From NCBI GenBank assembly GCA_956465555.1, contig OY101120.1:2040001-2104000 (forward strand): a stretch of 64,000 nt of DNA. Reading direction: 5' to 3'. A program made the translations under genes and the position numbers. Positions 54,483-64,000 of the stretch are shown here, piece by piece (the first letter of the stretch is position 1; each line of letters opens with the position of its first letter). Source of the DNA: Nitzschia sp. pyKryTriq1 (taxonomy: Eukaryota > Bacillariophyta > Bacillariophyceae > Bacillariales > Bacillariaceae). The notes beneath the pieces were generated by a model. It saw only the letters and a program-made list of their open reading frames with translations. It was not told where the DNA came from and did no database searches.

Positions 54483-56556
54483 ATGGAAAACAACGTGGTG
54501 GATGTCAATCTGTTGAACCAGATCATCTGGAACGAGAGAAACGCCGCAAACGAAAATTTTGATAATGAGATGGATGACGATGAAGATCGAGATGGCGACG
54601 GTACTTTGGATGGAGGAGTGGCCAGGAGCTCCGACGAGACAAGTACCTCGGACCGGAAGAGCAGTTCGGACTGTGACTTGGTACGTTCCCCACACGTAGC
54701 CCCTGGTAGACTTTCTACGTGCTACGAAAACTCACATGCTTCCCCTATTTTCTTCTTCTTGTGGTTAGATGTTCTATTTGGCTTGTGAAGAAGTTCTCGA
54801 CATTGCCCCGCAACACCCGATTCTTCGACCAGGTGTAGTAGTTAGTATTGGGCTAGATAAGAGCACCAAATTGTCTGCGGTATTCCAGCGCTATGTCGAC
54901 TTTTGCAATGAAACGTCCGCATCGAAGGAGCCGGAGATTGCTGTCTCGGACTTGGAATTCATTCACTGTCAGCTTTTGAACGGCTCGGATACAGCGGAAG
55001 CCGGTGCCTTGATGAAGAACGACAAAATCAAGGTTCGAAAGGTCAGAACAGCAGAGCGAGAAGCGGAGCAAGAGCGAAAGCGTCTGCAGCGAGACGCGGA
55101 CAAGAATTTCTTCCAGCAAATGCGACACCTGATGCCTGACATGGGAGGATCGAAGACGTCCGATATTATCATAGACTGCCAGGGTAGACTTGCGGACGAA
55201 AGTGGGCGCAACCAGCAAGTGTTGAGTAGCACAGTCAAGGCTCATTCGTTGATCTTGAACAAGCGCTGCCCTTGGTTGGAGGGGATGATCCGAACAGCAC
55301 AGCTGGAGGCGGTTAGGGAAGCGCAGTTGGAGGCACGGAACCTTGAGAGAAGCGATGAGACGGAATCGAATAACCCAAACATTGTGTGTAGAGTTGAATC
55401 AGATGTCAAGTCCGGAGACGAAGTCGACGACGACGACGAGGATGATGATAGCGCGATTGTATCGTTTTCTCCTAAAGAGAAGCCAGAGATGGAGGAAGCT
55501 AGCGGCGCTGCGGAGATTGAGATCGACGATGAAGATGCTTCTTATGACGGCTCTTTAAGTCACCAGCCAGCCGTAGAGGAACGGCCGAGCTCTCCTAACA
55601 TGGTTATACCTTCCGCAAAGATGGTGCCGGGGCAGGGAAAGAAGCGTCTTCGGATTACGCTAAACCACTCACCCGAAGCAGTGAAGGTACTGTTGGAATA
55701 TTGCTACACAAACCGAGTGGCTTGCCTTGGTCAAGAAGCATTTGTGCAGGCATGCAAAACAAAGCCGCAGAAACACTCAGGTCCCATCGCACCGTACCCA
55801 ATTTCGGCGTCAGGATCACGTCGGTGGCCCAAGAACGGTCACCCGACAGTAGCATTCGCCGTTGCCGCAGCAGGTATCGTGCTAGCGGAGGAGGCTGGTC
55901 TTCCCCGCCTCTCGATAATGTGTGAAGTTGCAGCCTCGCAGCTGCTGACATCCTCGAATGTCATTGAAGCCCTCTCGCTCTGCAACAACCAGACTAGCGC
56001 CAGTGGCAACGACCTTCCACTGTTGCGCAAGGCTGCGATGTCAGTGATATTCCGAAATGGCTCTCGGGGCGTTTCCGATCTTGGACGCTCGCAATCTTTC
56101 AAACGTGGTCTCGCTGCTCGGCGGGCTGCCATTGTACCTACCTTGCTGCAAGGTACCCTAGAGGCAGTCGATGCCCAAGAAAAGAAGGGTGCAAGACGAG
56201 ATCGACACGACCTGGCACTTCTCTCCTTCGAGGTTTTAGATTCGGAAGACAAGTATCGTCGAGAACGAGAACGAAAGAAGCGCAGACTCGAGCGTATCGA
56301 AAGTGACCCCAATCGACGACACGAGCTTGTTGACTTTGAAATGGAAGAGATCTACGATGAATTCCGTGGGTGGGCACATGAGGCTCCCAAGAGATCTCTT
56401 AGACGCATGGCTAAACACCTGGAAAACATGACAAATCGTTCGATGGCAGCTTTCAACAACAGGCACCGGTACTCTTTCCCCACCGGAACAAACAGCAACT
56501 CGAGTAGCCGACGGTCAAGCAGTAGCCGGCGGAGATCGTCAAGTAACCAACCGTAA
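54483..56556 (+). CDS. SUMO-like (Ubl) + BTB/POZ-domain protein
   Basis: 661 residues from exons 54483..54680 and 54769..56556. After an acidic N-terminus, residues about 90-165 (VVSIGLDKSTKLSAVFQRYV, LEFIHCQLLNGSDTAEAGAL, KNDKIKVRKVR) follow the SUMO/Rad60-SLD pattern of strand, K-x-x-F-x-x-Y helix, F-x-x-x-x-L-x-x-x-D-T and D-x-I-x-V. A charged helix follows. A BTB domain starts at about 190 (SDIIIDCQGR, VKAHSLILNKRCPWLEGMI), is broken by a long acidic insert (about 270-350), and resumes with LNHSPEAVKVLLEYCYTNRV. A BACK-like helical part and an Arg/Ser-rich tail end the protein. BTB proteins often serve as Cullin-3 adaptors; the Ubl pairing is unusual. Assignments are by pattern. Confidence 0.75.
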
Positions 56557-56659
56557 CGCCGGCTGCATTGCACCACGCCGTTGCTAGAGCATTATACATA
56601 GCGATTTGGTATTATAGCTTTAGTAGGAACCGATAGGAATCTACTGTCTTCTAGCAGGA

Positions 56660-58369
56660 TCATGTTCGAAAAAGTTTGCATGGGTTGAGACATAGGAGAC
56701 AACAGCCCATAGCAATTAGAAAAGGATTGTCCGTCGTTTGCCCTTTCGGGAGCACCGGCATTTCCACAGGCTCATCGTCATGGGGAAAGGCTGGTTTCAA
56801 CTTCTTTTTTCTTCCATCCGTTCCTTGATTGATTGATTCTATGGGAGGTGCCTTCTTCTGCTGGCCAGGAGCTGCTACAATTTTGCTTTCGACGAATGAC
56901 TCCGTCGCATTTCCTTCCTTTAAACCCTCCTTCAAAGCTTGGATTCGACGCCGCTCTGCTCGGACCATTTTCATGTGCGGAAATGAAACTTTGCGAAAAT
57001 CCATTTCATTGCCAGATTCATACTTTGAGTCTCCGATAAATTCAAAGGGTAGGTCAAAGACCGTGCCGGAGTGACAGCAATCGACAAAAGCTGTCAACTG
57101 GAGTCCACGAGGAAGCGGAACCAACAATATACGGAATATCTCATCATCGACAATGTCTCCTTTCGTCATCACGTCAACGGGCATTAAGGTTTGGTCGAAA
57201 CCAGACTCTTCATCACCAGACTCATCGAACTTGGAAGATCCGTGTCCAGAAAAGTGGAAGAACGCAGCATCACCAGCCTTTACTCCAAAGGCAAATCGGT
57301 GAAAGGCCTTGACAATATTTTCCCGCGTTGGATTTGTATGAGCACCATCGTCCATCAAGATGGTAATGTCTTCGTCTTTGAAATCATGAACCGATTTTAA
57401 ATACTTAATCATGTTGTGGCAATCATTGTGGCATCCAGGCAATTCCCAGGGCTGCCCCTTATATCTGACTCCGATGACCAACGCTTTCCTGTTTCCATTG
57501 TGATTTTTTGGAATAATGTTAAATTCATGCTTCATCGACACCGGGCGTGATGATGTCAAGGCCGGGACTTGCTTGTATCCCTTCTCTTTCAGTTCAGCTC
57601 GTACCCGATGCAACAGATCAATCCACTTTGGGGCACCGATGGTATGTGGATCTTTGTGGTGTTCGTATAGCGCCTTGAGAATGACGGAAGTGCAAGCACC
57701 CCCATCATATCCCACCACCTTAGACCCACGCATCGACGGCCGTAAACCGAATCGTACCATGACATTGCTGCAATCAGATGTTTGCTCTTCGTCTTTACAT
57801 GCCGATATAAGACGAATATCAGCATTTAGATACTCTCTCGCATCTCGTAAAATCTTATTCTTCTCAGCTTCTTTGAGTGGTGGCAATACATCCTCTTGTT
57901 TCTCAGAGCTATGCGATTCACCACTAGTATTTGCGTCAAGTTCGTTGCCGGTAACTTCCTTCTTTTCCTCAATCTTGGCGTGCGCGTCCTCATCGCTCGT
58001 CCTTTTGTCGGTCACAGCAGGAAGCTCGTCATTAGATGAATCATCCTCGTCAACAGTTTCCACAACAATCGGCTCTGTCCTATTATGCAGTGGAGTCACT
58101 CCTGGAAGCTTGGTGTCTTCTTCTGAAGCTTCGGTCGTTTGCTTCTTCTTTGCCTTGGGTGACTTTTCTGTAACATTGCCTTTTTTGTCTCGTTTGGGGC
58201 TTTTCGATTTTGATCTCTTTTTCCTCTTGAACGATTTCTCACGTTTTGGTGAAGGTAAAGAATCATCCGCAAAGTTTGTTGGGGGCGGCTGGATAGCTCC
58301 TTTAACGTCCTTCTTGTTCTTTTTCTTCTTGGTTATCTTTGCACCCGAAGATTCGACTGGGTCATTCAT
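56660..58369 (-). CDS. type III metacaspase (p10 before p20)
   Basis: 569 residues, single exon. Residues 1-170 are a Lys-rich then acidic disordered region. Next comes p10-like sequence (LISACKDEEQTSD near 190, GGACTSVILKALYEH, WIDLLHRVRAELKEKGYKQV), then p20: KALVIGVRYKGQ near 295, catalytic His in FFHFSGHGS near 378 and catalytic Cys in DCCHSGTVFDLP near 430. The p10 block precedes p20, the arrangement that defines type III metacaspases in algae with secondary plastids. Both catalytic residues are intact. The C-terminus ends in a short Cys-rich hydrophobic tail (MGCCLLCLNPCKLF), possibly a membrane or lipidation site. Metacaspases cut after Arg/Lys and take part in stress and cell death. 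Confidence 0.9.
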   Translation of the reverse strand: MNDPVESSGAKITKKKKNKKDVKGAIQPPPTNFADDSLPSPKREKSFKRKKRSKSKSPKRDKKGNVTEKSPKAKKKQTTEASEEDTKLPGVTPLHNRTEPIVVETVDEDDSSNDELPAVTDKRTSDEDAHAKIEEKKEVTGNELDANTSGESHSSEKQEDVLPPLKEAEKNKILRDAREYLNADIRLISACKDEEQTSDCSNVMVRFGLRPSMRGSKVVGYDGGACTSVILKALYEHHKDPHTIGAPKWIDLLHRVRAELKEKGYKQVPALTSSRPVSMKHEFNIIPKNHNGNRKALVIGVRYKGQPWELPGCHNDCHNMIKYLKSVHDFKDEDITILMDDGAHTNPTRENIVKAFHRFAFGVKAGDAAFFHFSGHGSSKFDESGDEESGFDQTLMPVDVMTKGDIVDDEIFRILLVPLPRGLQLTAFVDCCHSGTVFDLPFEFIGDSKYESGNEMDFRKVSFPHMKMVRAERRRIQALKEGLKEGNATESFVESKIVAAPGQQKKAPPIESINQGTDGRKKKLKPAFPHDDEPVEMPVLPKGQTTDNPFLIAMGCCLLCLNPCKLFRT

Positions 58370-58981
58370 TGCGCGAGGAAACCTGAAACAGTAAAAAATG
58401 AATATCTTTCAGAAAACAAGGCGTGTTTTCTGGTTTTCTCTCTCTGAGCGGACGCAGATATACATAGAGATCGAGCTACGTTAAGCCCTCAATGCTTAGA
58501 GTCGCGGTATCTGAAAGTACTCTATAGAGTTTGCCAACTTGTTTCGCTCTAACGGTATGAGGGTCCTCGCATTGTAAAGTCAATTGTCTATGGATGCAGT
58601 GGTCTAAGGTAATAGCGTAGACGGCGCACCCGTACCCGTACACACACACGCGCTGCGCTGAAGTTCGTACCAGTACATTAATCGTACGACGATAGACTAT
58701 ATCGAGAGGAAAAAGATACAGTAGTCATCGCCATGAATACGGTACTCTCGCATCTCTCTCTCTCTCTCTCTCTCATGTTTCTTCCCTACCGGTAGACCAG
58801 TGAATAATAGTAGGACGTCCTCGCTCTCTCGAGTCCTTCCATTATAGTTCGTATAGGTGCTTTAATTCTACCGGTACAGTACAGTATTGCGGAGAGAGGA
58901 AACTCAATCTAAAGAAAAAGTGGTGTTATTACGAGCAGCAGGCACCGAAGCATCTACTCTAGAAGCAATATCTAAACCTGC
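58370..58981. other. spacer with (CT)n and GTAC words
   Basis: Contains a (ct)n run at 58755-58774, tacc-ggta words at 58788-58795 and 58870-58885, and ctcgc/gagcg words. Nothing coding supported. Confidence 0.55.
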
Positions 58982-60145
58982 TCATTGGAACGAACTTGGT
59001 TGTGTAAGGGCATGGATCTCTTCCATAGTTTTGCCGTTGCATTCCTCCAGGAGAGGGTGCCCAAGAGTACCGCCAAGATATCGGTCAGGAACGAAGGAAG
59101 TTCCAGGTCTCCCTCTCAACAAAATAGGCGCACTCAATCTAGCTTGTCCACCTTTGGCCGCCACCACTCGATGGACCGCCGCTGGAACCTCGTCTCGCGT
59201 TGCCAGTTGAAGGTATTCACCAGGCATAATGGCAATATATCTACAGTACCAGGGAATCTTGACCTCATCTTTGATTTCATCAACCAATGATGATGGGTCT
59301 TTTCCTCGGGACTTTTGTTCCTCCTCCCAAAGAAACCTTGCTTTCAACTCTGGTCGGTACCATTTTTCTGCCTCCTCATCATATACTTCCAAACCACTTA
59401 TTGCTGCAACTGGTACAGCTGTGATAAACGAAGAATCCACATGGGCACCGAAAACCTCCCGTGCTGATGTTGTTGCCTCCTCGTTCCCCTCGGCATACCG
59501 GCAGAGCCTATGGGGACTCATGCTTATTGACCTTTCACTATGGCTTGCATCAGTAGAGTCGGTTAATGGTTTCCCGTCATCAACTAGTTCGTCAGCCATG
59601 AGCGCTGCTGCCTTGGATGCATGCGCGAGTTGGCTTGCCTCGTCAGCGTTTTTTGATCCGAGAAACGCACCATGTTCAATGCTGCTCGCCGCAGTGGCAA
59701 TACGTACAACATCCTTTCCGACTTGAGCAACGACATCAAATGCTGCTTGCATGGAAGCAACACCAACGTCCCCCAAGATTTCTTTTGCTTCCTTCGGCAA
59801 GAAATCACCGGTACGTCTGTCGCTTCTAGTCTCTAGGAACTTCAAGGATTCACTATCATAAACTGCAAACCCAGCTTTGGCGTATTTGGATCCTGTCTCT
59901 GTCACGGTAGCCATCCCTGGTAGCTTGTTGGCAACCGATTCATCTTGAACCTTTTCGAAGAACAAGTTTGCGGCTTCCCACATTCTCGCCAGCGTTTGTG
60001 CACTCTCGAATGATTCTCCACCATCCGTCAAATCCACAAGCAACACTCCATGGGCTACGAGTGCATTCATGACATGCATCAATGCTACCACCAGATAAAG
60101 TATGACAAAGATACAGGTGAGACGAGGAACGGCTTTCATCATCAT
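58982..60145 (-). CDS. 2-oxoglutarate/Fe(II)-dependent oxygenase-like protein with N-terminal anchor
   Basis: 387 residues, single exon, start MMMKAVPRLTCIFVILYLVV, an N-terminal signal or anchor. The C-terminal half fits the double-stranded beta-helix oxygenases: FGAHVDSSFITAV near residue 232 gives H-x-D, AAVHRVV near 325 the distal His, and RLSAPILLR near 337 the R-x-S-type co-substrate motif; FVPDRYLGG follows. The N-terminal half (SFESAQTLARMWEAANLFFEKV) resembles the isopenicillin-N-synthase-like N-region (DIOX_N). It probably hydroxylates a small molecule or protein in the ER or secretory route. Its start lies only 8 bases after the stop of the upstream gene on the same strand. Confidence 0.78.
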   Translation of the reverse strand: MMMKAVPRLTCIFVILYLVVALMHVMNALVAHGVLLVDLTDGGESFESAQTLARMWEAANLFFEKVQDESVANKLPGMATVTETGSKYAKAGFAVYDSESLKFLETRSDRRTGDFLPKEAKEILGDVGVASMQAAFDVVAQVGKDVVRIATAASSIEHGAFLGSKNADEASQLAHASKAAALMADELVDDGKPLTDSTDASHSERSISMSPHRLCRYAEGNEEATTSAREVFGAHVDSSFITAVPVAAISGLEVYDEEAEKWYRPELKARFLWEEEQKSRGKDPSSLVDEIKDEVKIPWYCRYIAIMPGEYLQLATRDEVPAAVHRVVAAKGGQARLSAPILLRGRPGTSFVPDRYLGGTLGHPLLEECNGKTMEEIHALTQPSSFQ

Positions 60146-60153
60146 CGTGACAT

Positions 60154-61173
60154 TCAGATTCTCCTACTTTGCGTACTCTTTTCGCTTTCAGTTCCGTCGG
60201 CGTTCGTCGAAAAGTCTCGGAGGAGATCACTTCGTTTGATCACACGGTAACCTCTTGAGAGTCCTCCCGGAAACGCTTCCCCTTCGACAGTAGCGACCTG
60301 GGGTGCACTTTCGACGCGTTGGACATTATAGGTGGCTAAATCCGTCAAAGTGGCTAGCGTTTCGTCATCAAAAATTGAAAACAGGGCTTCCTCATCAGGC
60401 ATGACATCGTCTTTTCCTTTCAGCGACTTTGCTTCTTCTCGCAATGCACCATCAGGATCCAAGACTTTCATGAGTTCTTCCACCGATAGTTCTTTTATCT
60501 TTGCAGGGACTTGACGCACAACGAAATCAAACGGTTGACCAGGAGTCCAGTTTGGAAGAGCCTCCTCCAAGCTATCGTACAGGGTATCAAAAGCGATACC
60601 AGTCTTTTCATCATAAAGACGAACGGCCTCAACGTCTCCCCACATGCCCTGATCCTCCTCTTCTTCCTGGAGAACCATTTCCAATCCATTTTGAGACAAT
60701 GCCGCTCGAGTAGCTTCTTTCGCCGTAAAATCCATAGCATACAAAGTAAAAGCCTGTCGAATTTCATCACTCATATCCAACGAAGTCTTGGAGACAATCG
60801 TATCGAACATTCGTTTACTTAGTTTCCCTGTTTGAAACTCCTCCCCCGAAATCCCAAGATTGTAATCGTCGACCTTTTTTATGTTGACGCCGCTCTCGAC
60901 AGGAAACGATTTTTCGATCCAATTTCGACCATCGCCGACTTCACCATCCTCGTACTTCTTGTTGCTGGCCACTAACAGTTGCCAACGCGGACCACGATGA
61001 CGACGAGGCACAGTACTTGTAGTTCCACAAATCATGGAGTTTTGCTGCCCTGTGTGAGAGAAAGTAATCGAGTGGAACCCAACAGCCACTTGAGTGGTGG
61101 AAGCCAACAACAACACCAACAACAACTGAACAAACAGGATGAATTTCGACATGCTATTAGAAAGGAGATGCAT
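60154..61173 (-). CDS. secreted or plastid-routed protein of unknown function
   Basis: 339 residues, single exon. A second ATG at 61152 gives MSKFILFVQLLLVLLLASTT with QVAVGFHS as a possible plastid cleavage site. The mature part (NWIEKSFPVESGVNIKKVDDYNLGISG, FQTGKLSKRMFDTIVSKTSLD, SDEIRQAFTLYAMDFTAKEATRAAL) is acidic and helical; I do not recognise the family. Later blocks, LPNWTPGQPFDFVVRQVPAK and DPDGALREEAKSL, look conserved. The stop (60154-60156) is followed after 8 bases by the ATG of the oxygenase gene. They could be two cistrons of one transcript or parts of one spliced gene. No stop-bypassing intron was found. Confidence 0.75.
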   Translation of the reverse strand: MHLLSNSMSKFILFVQLLLVLLLASTTQVAVGFHSITFSHTGQQNSMICGTTSTVPRRHRGPRWQLLVASNKKYEDGEVGDGRNWIEKSFPVESGVNIKKVDDYNLGISGEEFQTGKLSKRMFDTIVSKTSLDMSDEIRQAFTLYAMDFTAKEATRAALSQNGLEMVLQEEEEDQGMWGDVEAVRLYDEKTGIAFDTLYDSLEEALPNWTPGQPFDFVVRQVPAKIKELSVEELMKVLDPDGALREEAKSLKGKDDVMPDEEALFSIFDDETLATLTDLATYNVQRVESAPQVATVEGEAFPGGLSRGYRVIKRSDLLRDFSTNADGTESEKSTQSRRI

Positions 61174-62583
61174 TATTTCAATTCAATTGTCTGCTTCCTT
61201 CCGAAGAATGAGAGAGCGTGCACCCAGATATCTCTGCTCAATCACAAATTACAAAGGTCAATAAGCTAATAGTAGTTTGGAGAATCATCAATCGGTGGTG
61301 GGCGGGAATGTTTCGGTCTCTGAGGAGCATCGATGAGAATAAAAAGTGATGGGTGATGGGTGCGTGTTGGGTGAAATGGTCGGAAACGGACGAAGGCCAG
61401 ACATGCACATTGTCTGGCATGGTGTGTTCGTACCGGTACTTAGGATTAGTATGATGGTATCTGCATCTGAGAACCATCAATTCTTTGGATGGAAAAGATA
61501 GTATCGATATGAGTGAAACTTTAGAATCGCAATTATAATCCGATAAACACACAAGCATCAACAACACCTACTACAAAGAGTTCAGTGCTCAACAACTGCT
61601 CGAGGATGTGTTGGAAAACCTTCTTGTTGGTGGTGCTTCTACTACTAGGATATGCGGATATTAAAGAAGGGACAAAGTATGTTTTAGGTGGAGTGCGCTG
61701 TGCAAGGGTGTGAACTTCAGAGCTGTTTATGATCATTCAGAGCTTGGCCAAATTTAACTACTACTAGCAAGAACATCGTGAGAACATTGCAAGTGAGTCA
61801 AACGTGATATTACAAGTTAAATTTGGCCAAGCTCTGAATGATCATAAACAGCTTGAAGGTCGCATCCTTGCACAGCACACTCCACCTAAAACATACTTAG
61901 ACGATTCATAACATCAGTCGATTAATTTGGTGATAGTAGTGATACATTGCCAGACAGGTAGTAGTTTCTACAACACGTGTTTTCGCGTGTGCACGATCTG
62001 GGGCGTGGTCGTTTTTGCGTTTTACGGGGTTTCTCCGTGCTTTAGGAGCCACTACGGAGCTATCGCGTGGCCGTCTTGCTGGACTAACGGAACGCGATTG
62101 TATTTGCGCGGTGATCTACAAGGGGTTGTGCACATCCCGTGTTGTTTGTACGACAGTATTCATCCCTGGTAACGGTCCGAGTACCATACCAGTACCTGGT
62201 ACTGCAATGTACCTACAGAACCGGTACCGTACCGGTAGGAGGAAGCCGAAGAACGCCTCTCTACCTAGACATCTCGCGCCGAAAAATGCGAAACGGGAGC
62301 ATTACAGACGCAAAATATGGTCCCGATAATGTGATGTCGTAGGTACGTCGTAGGTACATTTTATCGTGGAAGTGTTAAGTAAATTGTATTGGGCGAAATC
62401 AGAACGGTCCTTGATATCGTGTCCAGAACGACCTGCAGTTAGAATAAAGCTGTGCGTACTCTTCTACGTGTGCTGGTACACATCGCAGACCGCCTTCCTC
62501 GGGATCAAAACTGAGAGTGGCTTCAGCATCTCGTCGGTCTCAAAACTTTTCTATTCAACTGTTTCACTTACCCTCTCGACAAC
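61174..62583. other. region with long hairpin and GTAC words
   Basis: The main content is the inverted repeat at 61675-61898 listed separately. GTAC words lie at 61430-61440 and 62180-62240, the latter about 350 bases upstream of histone H1. No gene could be supported; short frames near 61930-62340 look spurious. Confidence 0.55.
61675..61898. repeat. 84-base inverted repeat (hairpin)
   Basis: 61675-61758 and 61816-61898 are reverse complements at about 92% (for example aagtatgttttaggtggag and tgtttatgatcattcagag), around a 57-base loop. Differences cluster in the middle (gggtgtgaacttcag versus ggatgcgaccttca). The structure could be a foldback transposon remnant or a precursor of small RNA. 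No terminal target duplication was evident. Confidence 0.8.
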
Positions 62584-63633
62584 ATGGCCACCCTTACCAC
62601 CATCAAAGAAGCTATCCTTGCCCTCAAGGACCGTACCGGATCCTCTACTATCGCCATCAACAAGTGGCTCGAAACCGAGAAGAAAGTAAGTTGATTTGAT
62701 CGTTTGCGAGCTTGTTTCCTGTTTTCGGTGACCGGTCCGGAAATCGCTTTTTTTGCAAAATTTTCGATGCCCGCCATAGTGGGTCCACCGAATATCTCGT
62801 CGCCATCATGTCCAAATCTGGATATGATGGTACTAACGTGAACCTTATTCATCAAGTTACCTGACCACGAAGTATGGATGTACAGAAGTACCCATGGCCG
62901 ATGATATCGCCGGACACATTTTCAGTACACGTCTACGAAGAAACACGTATGATTTTGTAGGAGGCGACCATGACATCGAATATCGTGTCTTTGACTTCGT
63001 TTTCGACGTAACCTCTGATCACACGTCATCACAAACAACCAATACTCACCATCGCTGTGCTTTTTTTCAGGTTACGATCAAGCCGCACGTCATGAAGGCT
63101 GCCCTCAAGAAGGGTGTCGAAGCCGGAACGCTCGTGAAAGTCAAGGTACGAACCCAACGGCAAAAAAATGCTCCCCGGTGCCATCGAAAGCCATCGTTCT
63201 CACCACCTCCAACCTCTCTGTCACGTTATTCACTCTATCCTTCTAATTCATTGCACCTCTTTCGCTTGTCGTTGTACTGAATAATCGATTGTGCCTTTCC
63301 TTTCCTACCCAACGACAACTCCGACTGATAACCTAGGCTTCCTACAAGGTTTCCGCCGAGGCCAAGAAGCCTGCCAAGAAAGCTCCTAAGAAGGCAGCCA
63401 AGGCCAAGACCGCCGCCAAGAAGAAGACAGCGCCCAAGAAGAAGAAGGCTACAACTGCCAAGAAGACAGCACCCAAGAAGAAGACTGCCACTAAGAAGGC
63501 TACTACTGCCAAGAAACCGGCTGCGGCCAAGAAGCCCACCGCCGCCAAAAAGGCCGCACCCAAGAAGACGGCGACCAAGAAGCCTGCCAAGAAGGCAGCA
63601 GCACCTAAGGCTGCTCCTGCTGCCAAGCAGTAA
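62584..63633 (+). CDS. H1: histone H1
   Basis: Linker histone, 157 residues from exons 62584..62685, 63071..63145, 63337..63633, all phase 0. The winged-helix globular domain is built from TTIKEAILALKDRTGSSTIAINKWLE (exon 1), VTIKPHVMKAALKKGVEAGTLVKVK (exon 2) and ASYKVS. The GSS-x-x-A-I-x-K and L-K-x-G-V-x-x-G-T-L-V patterns are diagnostic. The remaining ~93 residues are a Lys/Ala/Pro tail (repeated KKAP, AKKPAAAK). The two introns fall inside the globular domain; intron 1 (385 bases) is long for this window. The gene binds linker DNA and compacts chromatin. Confidence 0.93.
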
Positions 63634-64000
63634 ATTCTTCCAGGGTTGTGAGGTCTGTGTTCCTGTATTGCGGAGCCGTACCTTCCTTTCGTGGCTCATG
63701 GGCCAAGAAAGTATTTGTAGACTTTGTGAATTTATTCTATTACTAAACTATCCCCATCACAAAAACAAAAGCATTATTTCTTGATTAGCGCTATCCGAAT
63801 GTCCCAATAGACGAAGCCAGCCTCTTATTACTGGTAGCGAGCCCCGGAAAATGTTTTAAAAAAAGAATCATCGTTCGAAGAGCTGCGCACTCCCAAACGT
63901 TCTCGGAGTTCCGCTGTGCTTCTCGCCTTGCATCGTACAATCTGTCGCGAACGCACGTGCAAAACGACCAAAATGTGATACCGGTTTTAAACCCCTTCAA
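63634..64000. other. 3' flank of histone H1, no gene seen
   Basis: Contains the H1 3' UTR. A minus-strand frame (63791 to the edge) ends LASSIGTFG-stop and could be the 3' end of a gene outside the window, but nothing in it is recognisable. Confidence 0.4.

Noticed and set aside
57516-58394. Plus-strand 292-residue frame
   Set aside because: It is the antisense of the metacaspase gene, whose motifs are certain.
62894-63280. Frame inside and after the first H1 intron
   Set aside because: Overlaps H1 exon 2 in another register and its splice sites; histone H1 motifs fix the true frame.
1-64000. Retroelements or virus-like insertions
   Set aside because: No reverse transcriptase, integrase, capsid or long terminal repeat pair could be recognised anywhere in the window.

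Overview
The window looks like nuclear DNA of a diatom (stramenopile alga with a secondary plastid). Evidence: a fucoxanthin-chlorophyll a/c protein; a TIC110 homologue; several N-termini made of a signal peptide followed by the diatom plastid motif A-F-A-P (small protein at 7.7-8.4 kb, enolase, a helical-repeat protein, the FCP); compact genes with GT-AG introns mostly of 70-115 bases; and short spacers. The ends of the window cut an ADCK2-like kinase gene (left); no gene is visible in the last 370 bases (right).

Layout. 0-9 kb: ADCK2-like kinase (partial), secreted EF-hand membrane protein, plastid Clp/Hsp100 unfoldase, a diatom-family protein, a small plastid protein. 9-20 kb: two tandem STT3 oligosaccharyltransferase paralogues, both with an ankyrin-like C-terminal tail, separated by a TPR-like gene and poorly coding repeat-rich DNA. 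20-26 kb: an unknown protein, a ~1.5 kb inverted-repeat (foldback) element, and two convergent alpha/beta hydrolases. 26-40 kb: kinesin-14, ribosomal protein uS10 (RPS20), membrane-anchored truncated haemoglobin, Tudor-SN nuclease, HEAT-repeat protein. 40-54 kb: a relic, a second member of the diatom family, enolase with a plastid leader, a plastid helical-repeat protein, a USP8-dimer/Snf7 fusion, FCP, TIC110. 53.8 kb: what appears to be a circularly permuted tRNA-Arg(ACG) gene. 54-64 kb: SUMO-like/BTB protein, type III metacaspase (p10 before p20), 2-oxoglutarate oxygenase and a secreted/plastid protein only 8 bases apart, a long hairpin, and histone H1.

No single pathway unites the genes. 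Themes are plastid biogenesis and function (Clp, TIC110, FCP, enolase, small AFAP protein), ER glycosylation (two STT3), proteostasis and membrane remodelling (metacaspase, ESCRT-III-like fusion), and RNA/chromatin (Tudor-SN, H1). Many intergenic regions carry dense clusters of GTAC-based microrepeats (tacc-ggta, tgtaca, ggtacc) that are nearly absent from exons.

The most unusual item is the tRNA-Arg at 53805-53882 (- strand): its 3' half precedes its 5' half with a 6-base spacer, all stems close, and a Pol III terminator follows. Exon structures were assigned by hand from frame, GT/AG and family conservation; no alignment or RNA data were available.
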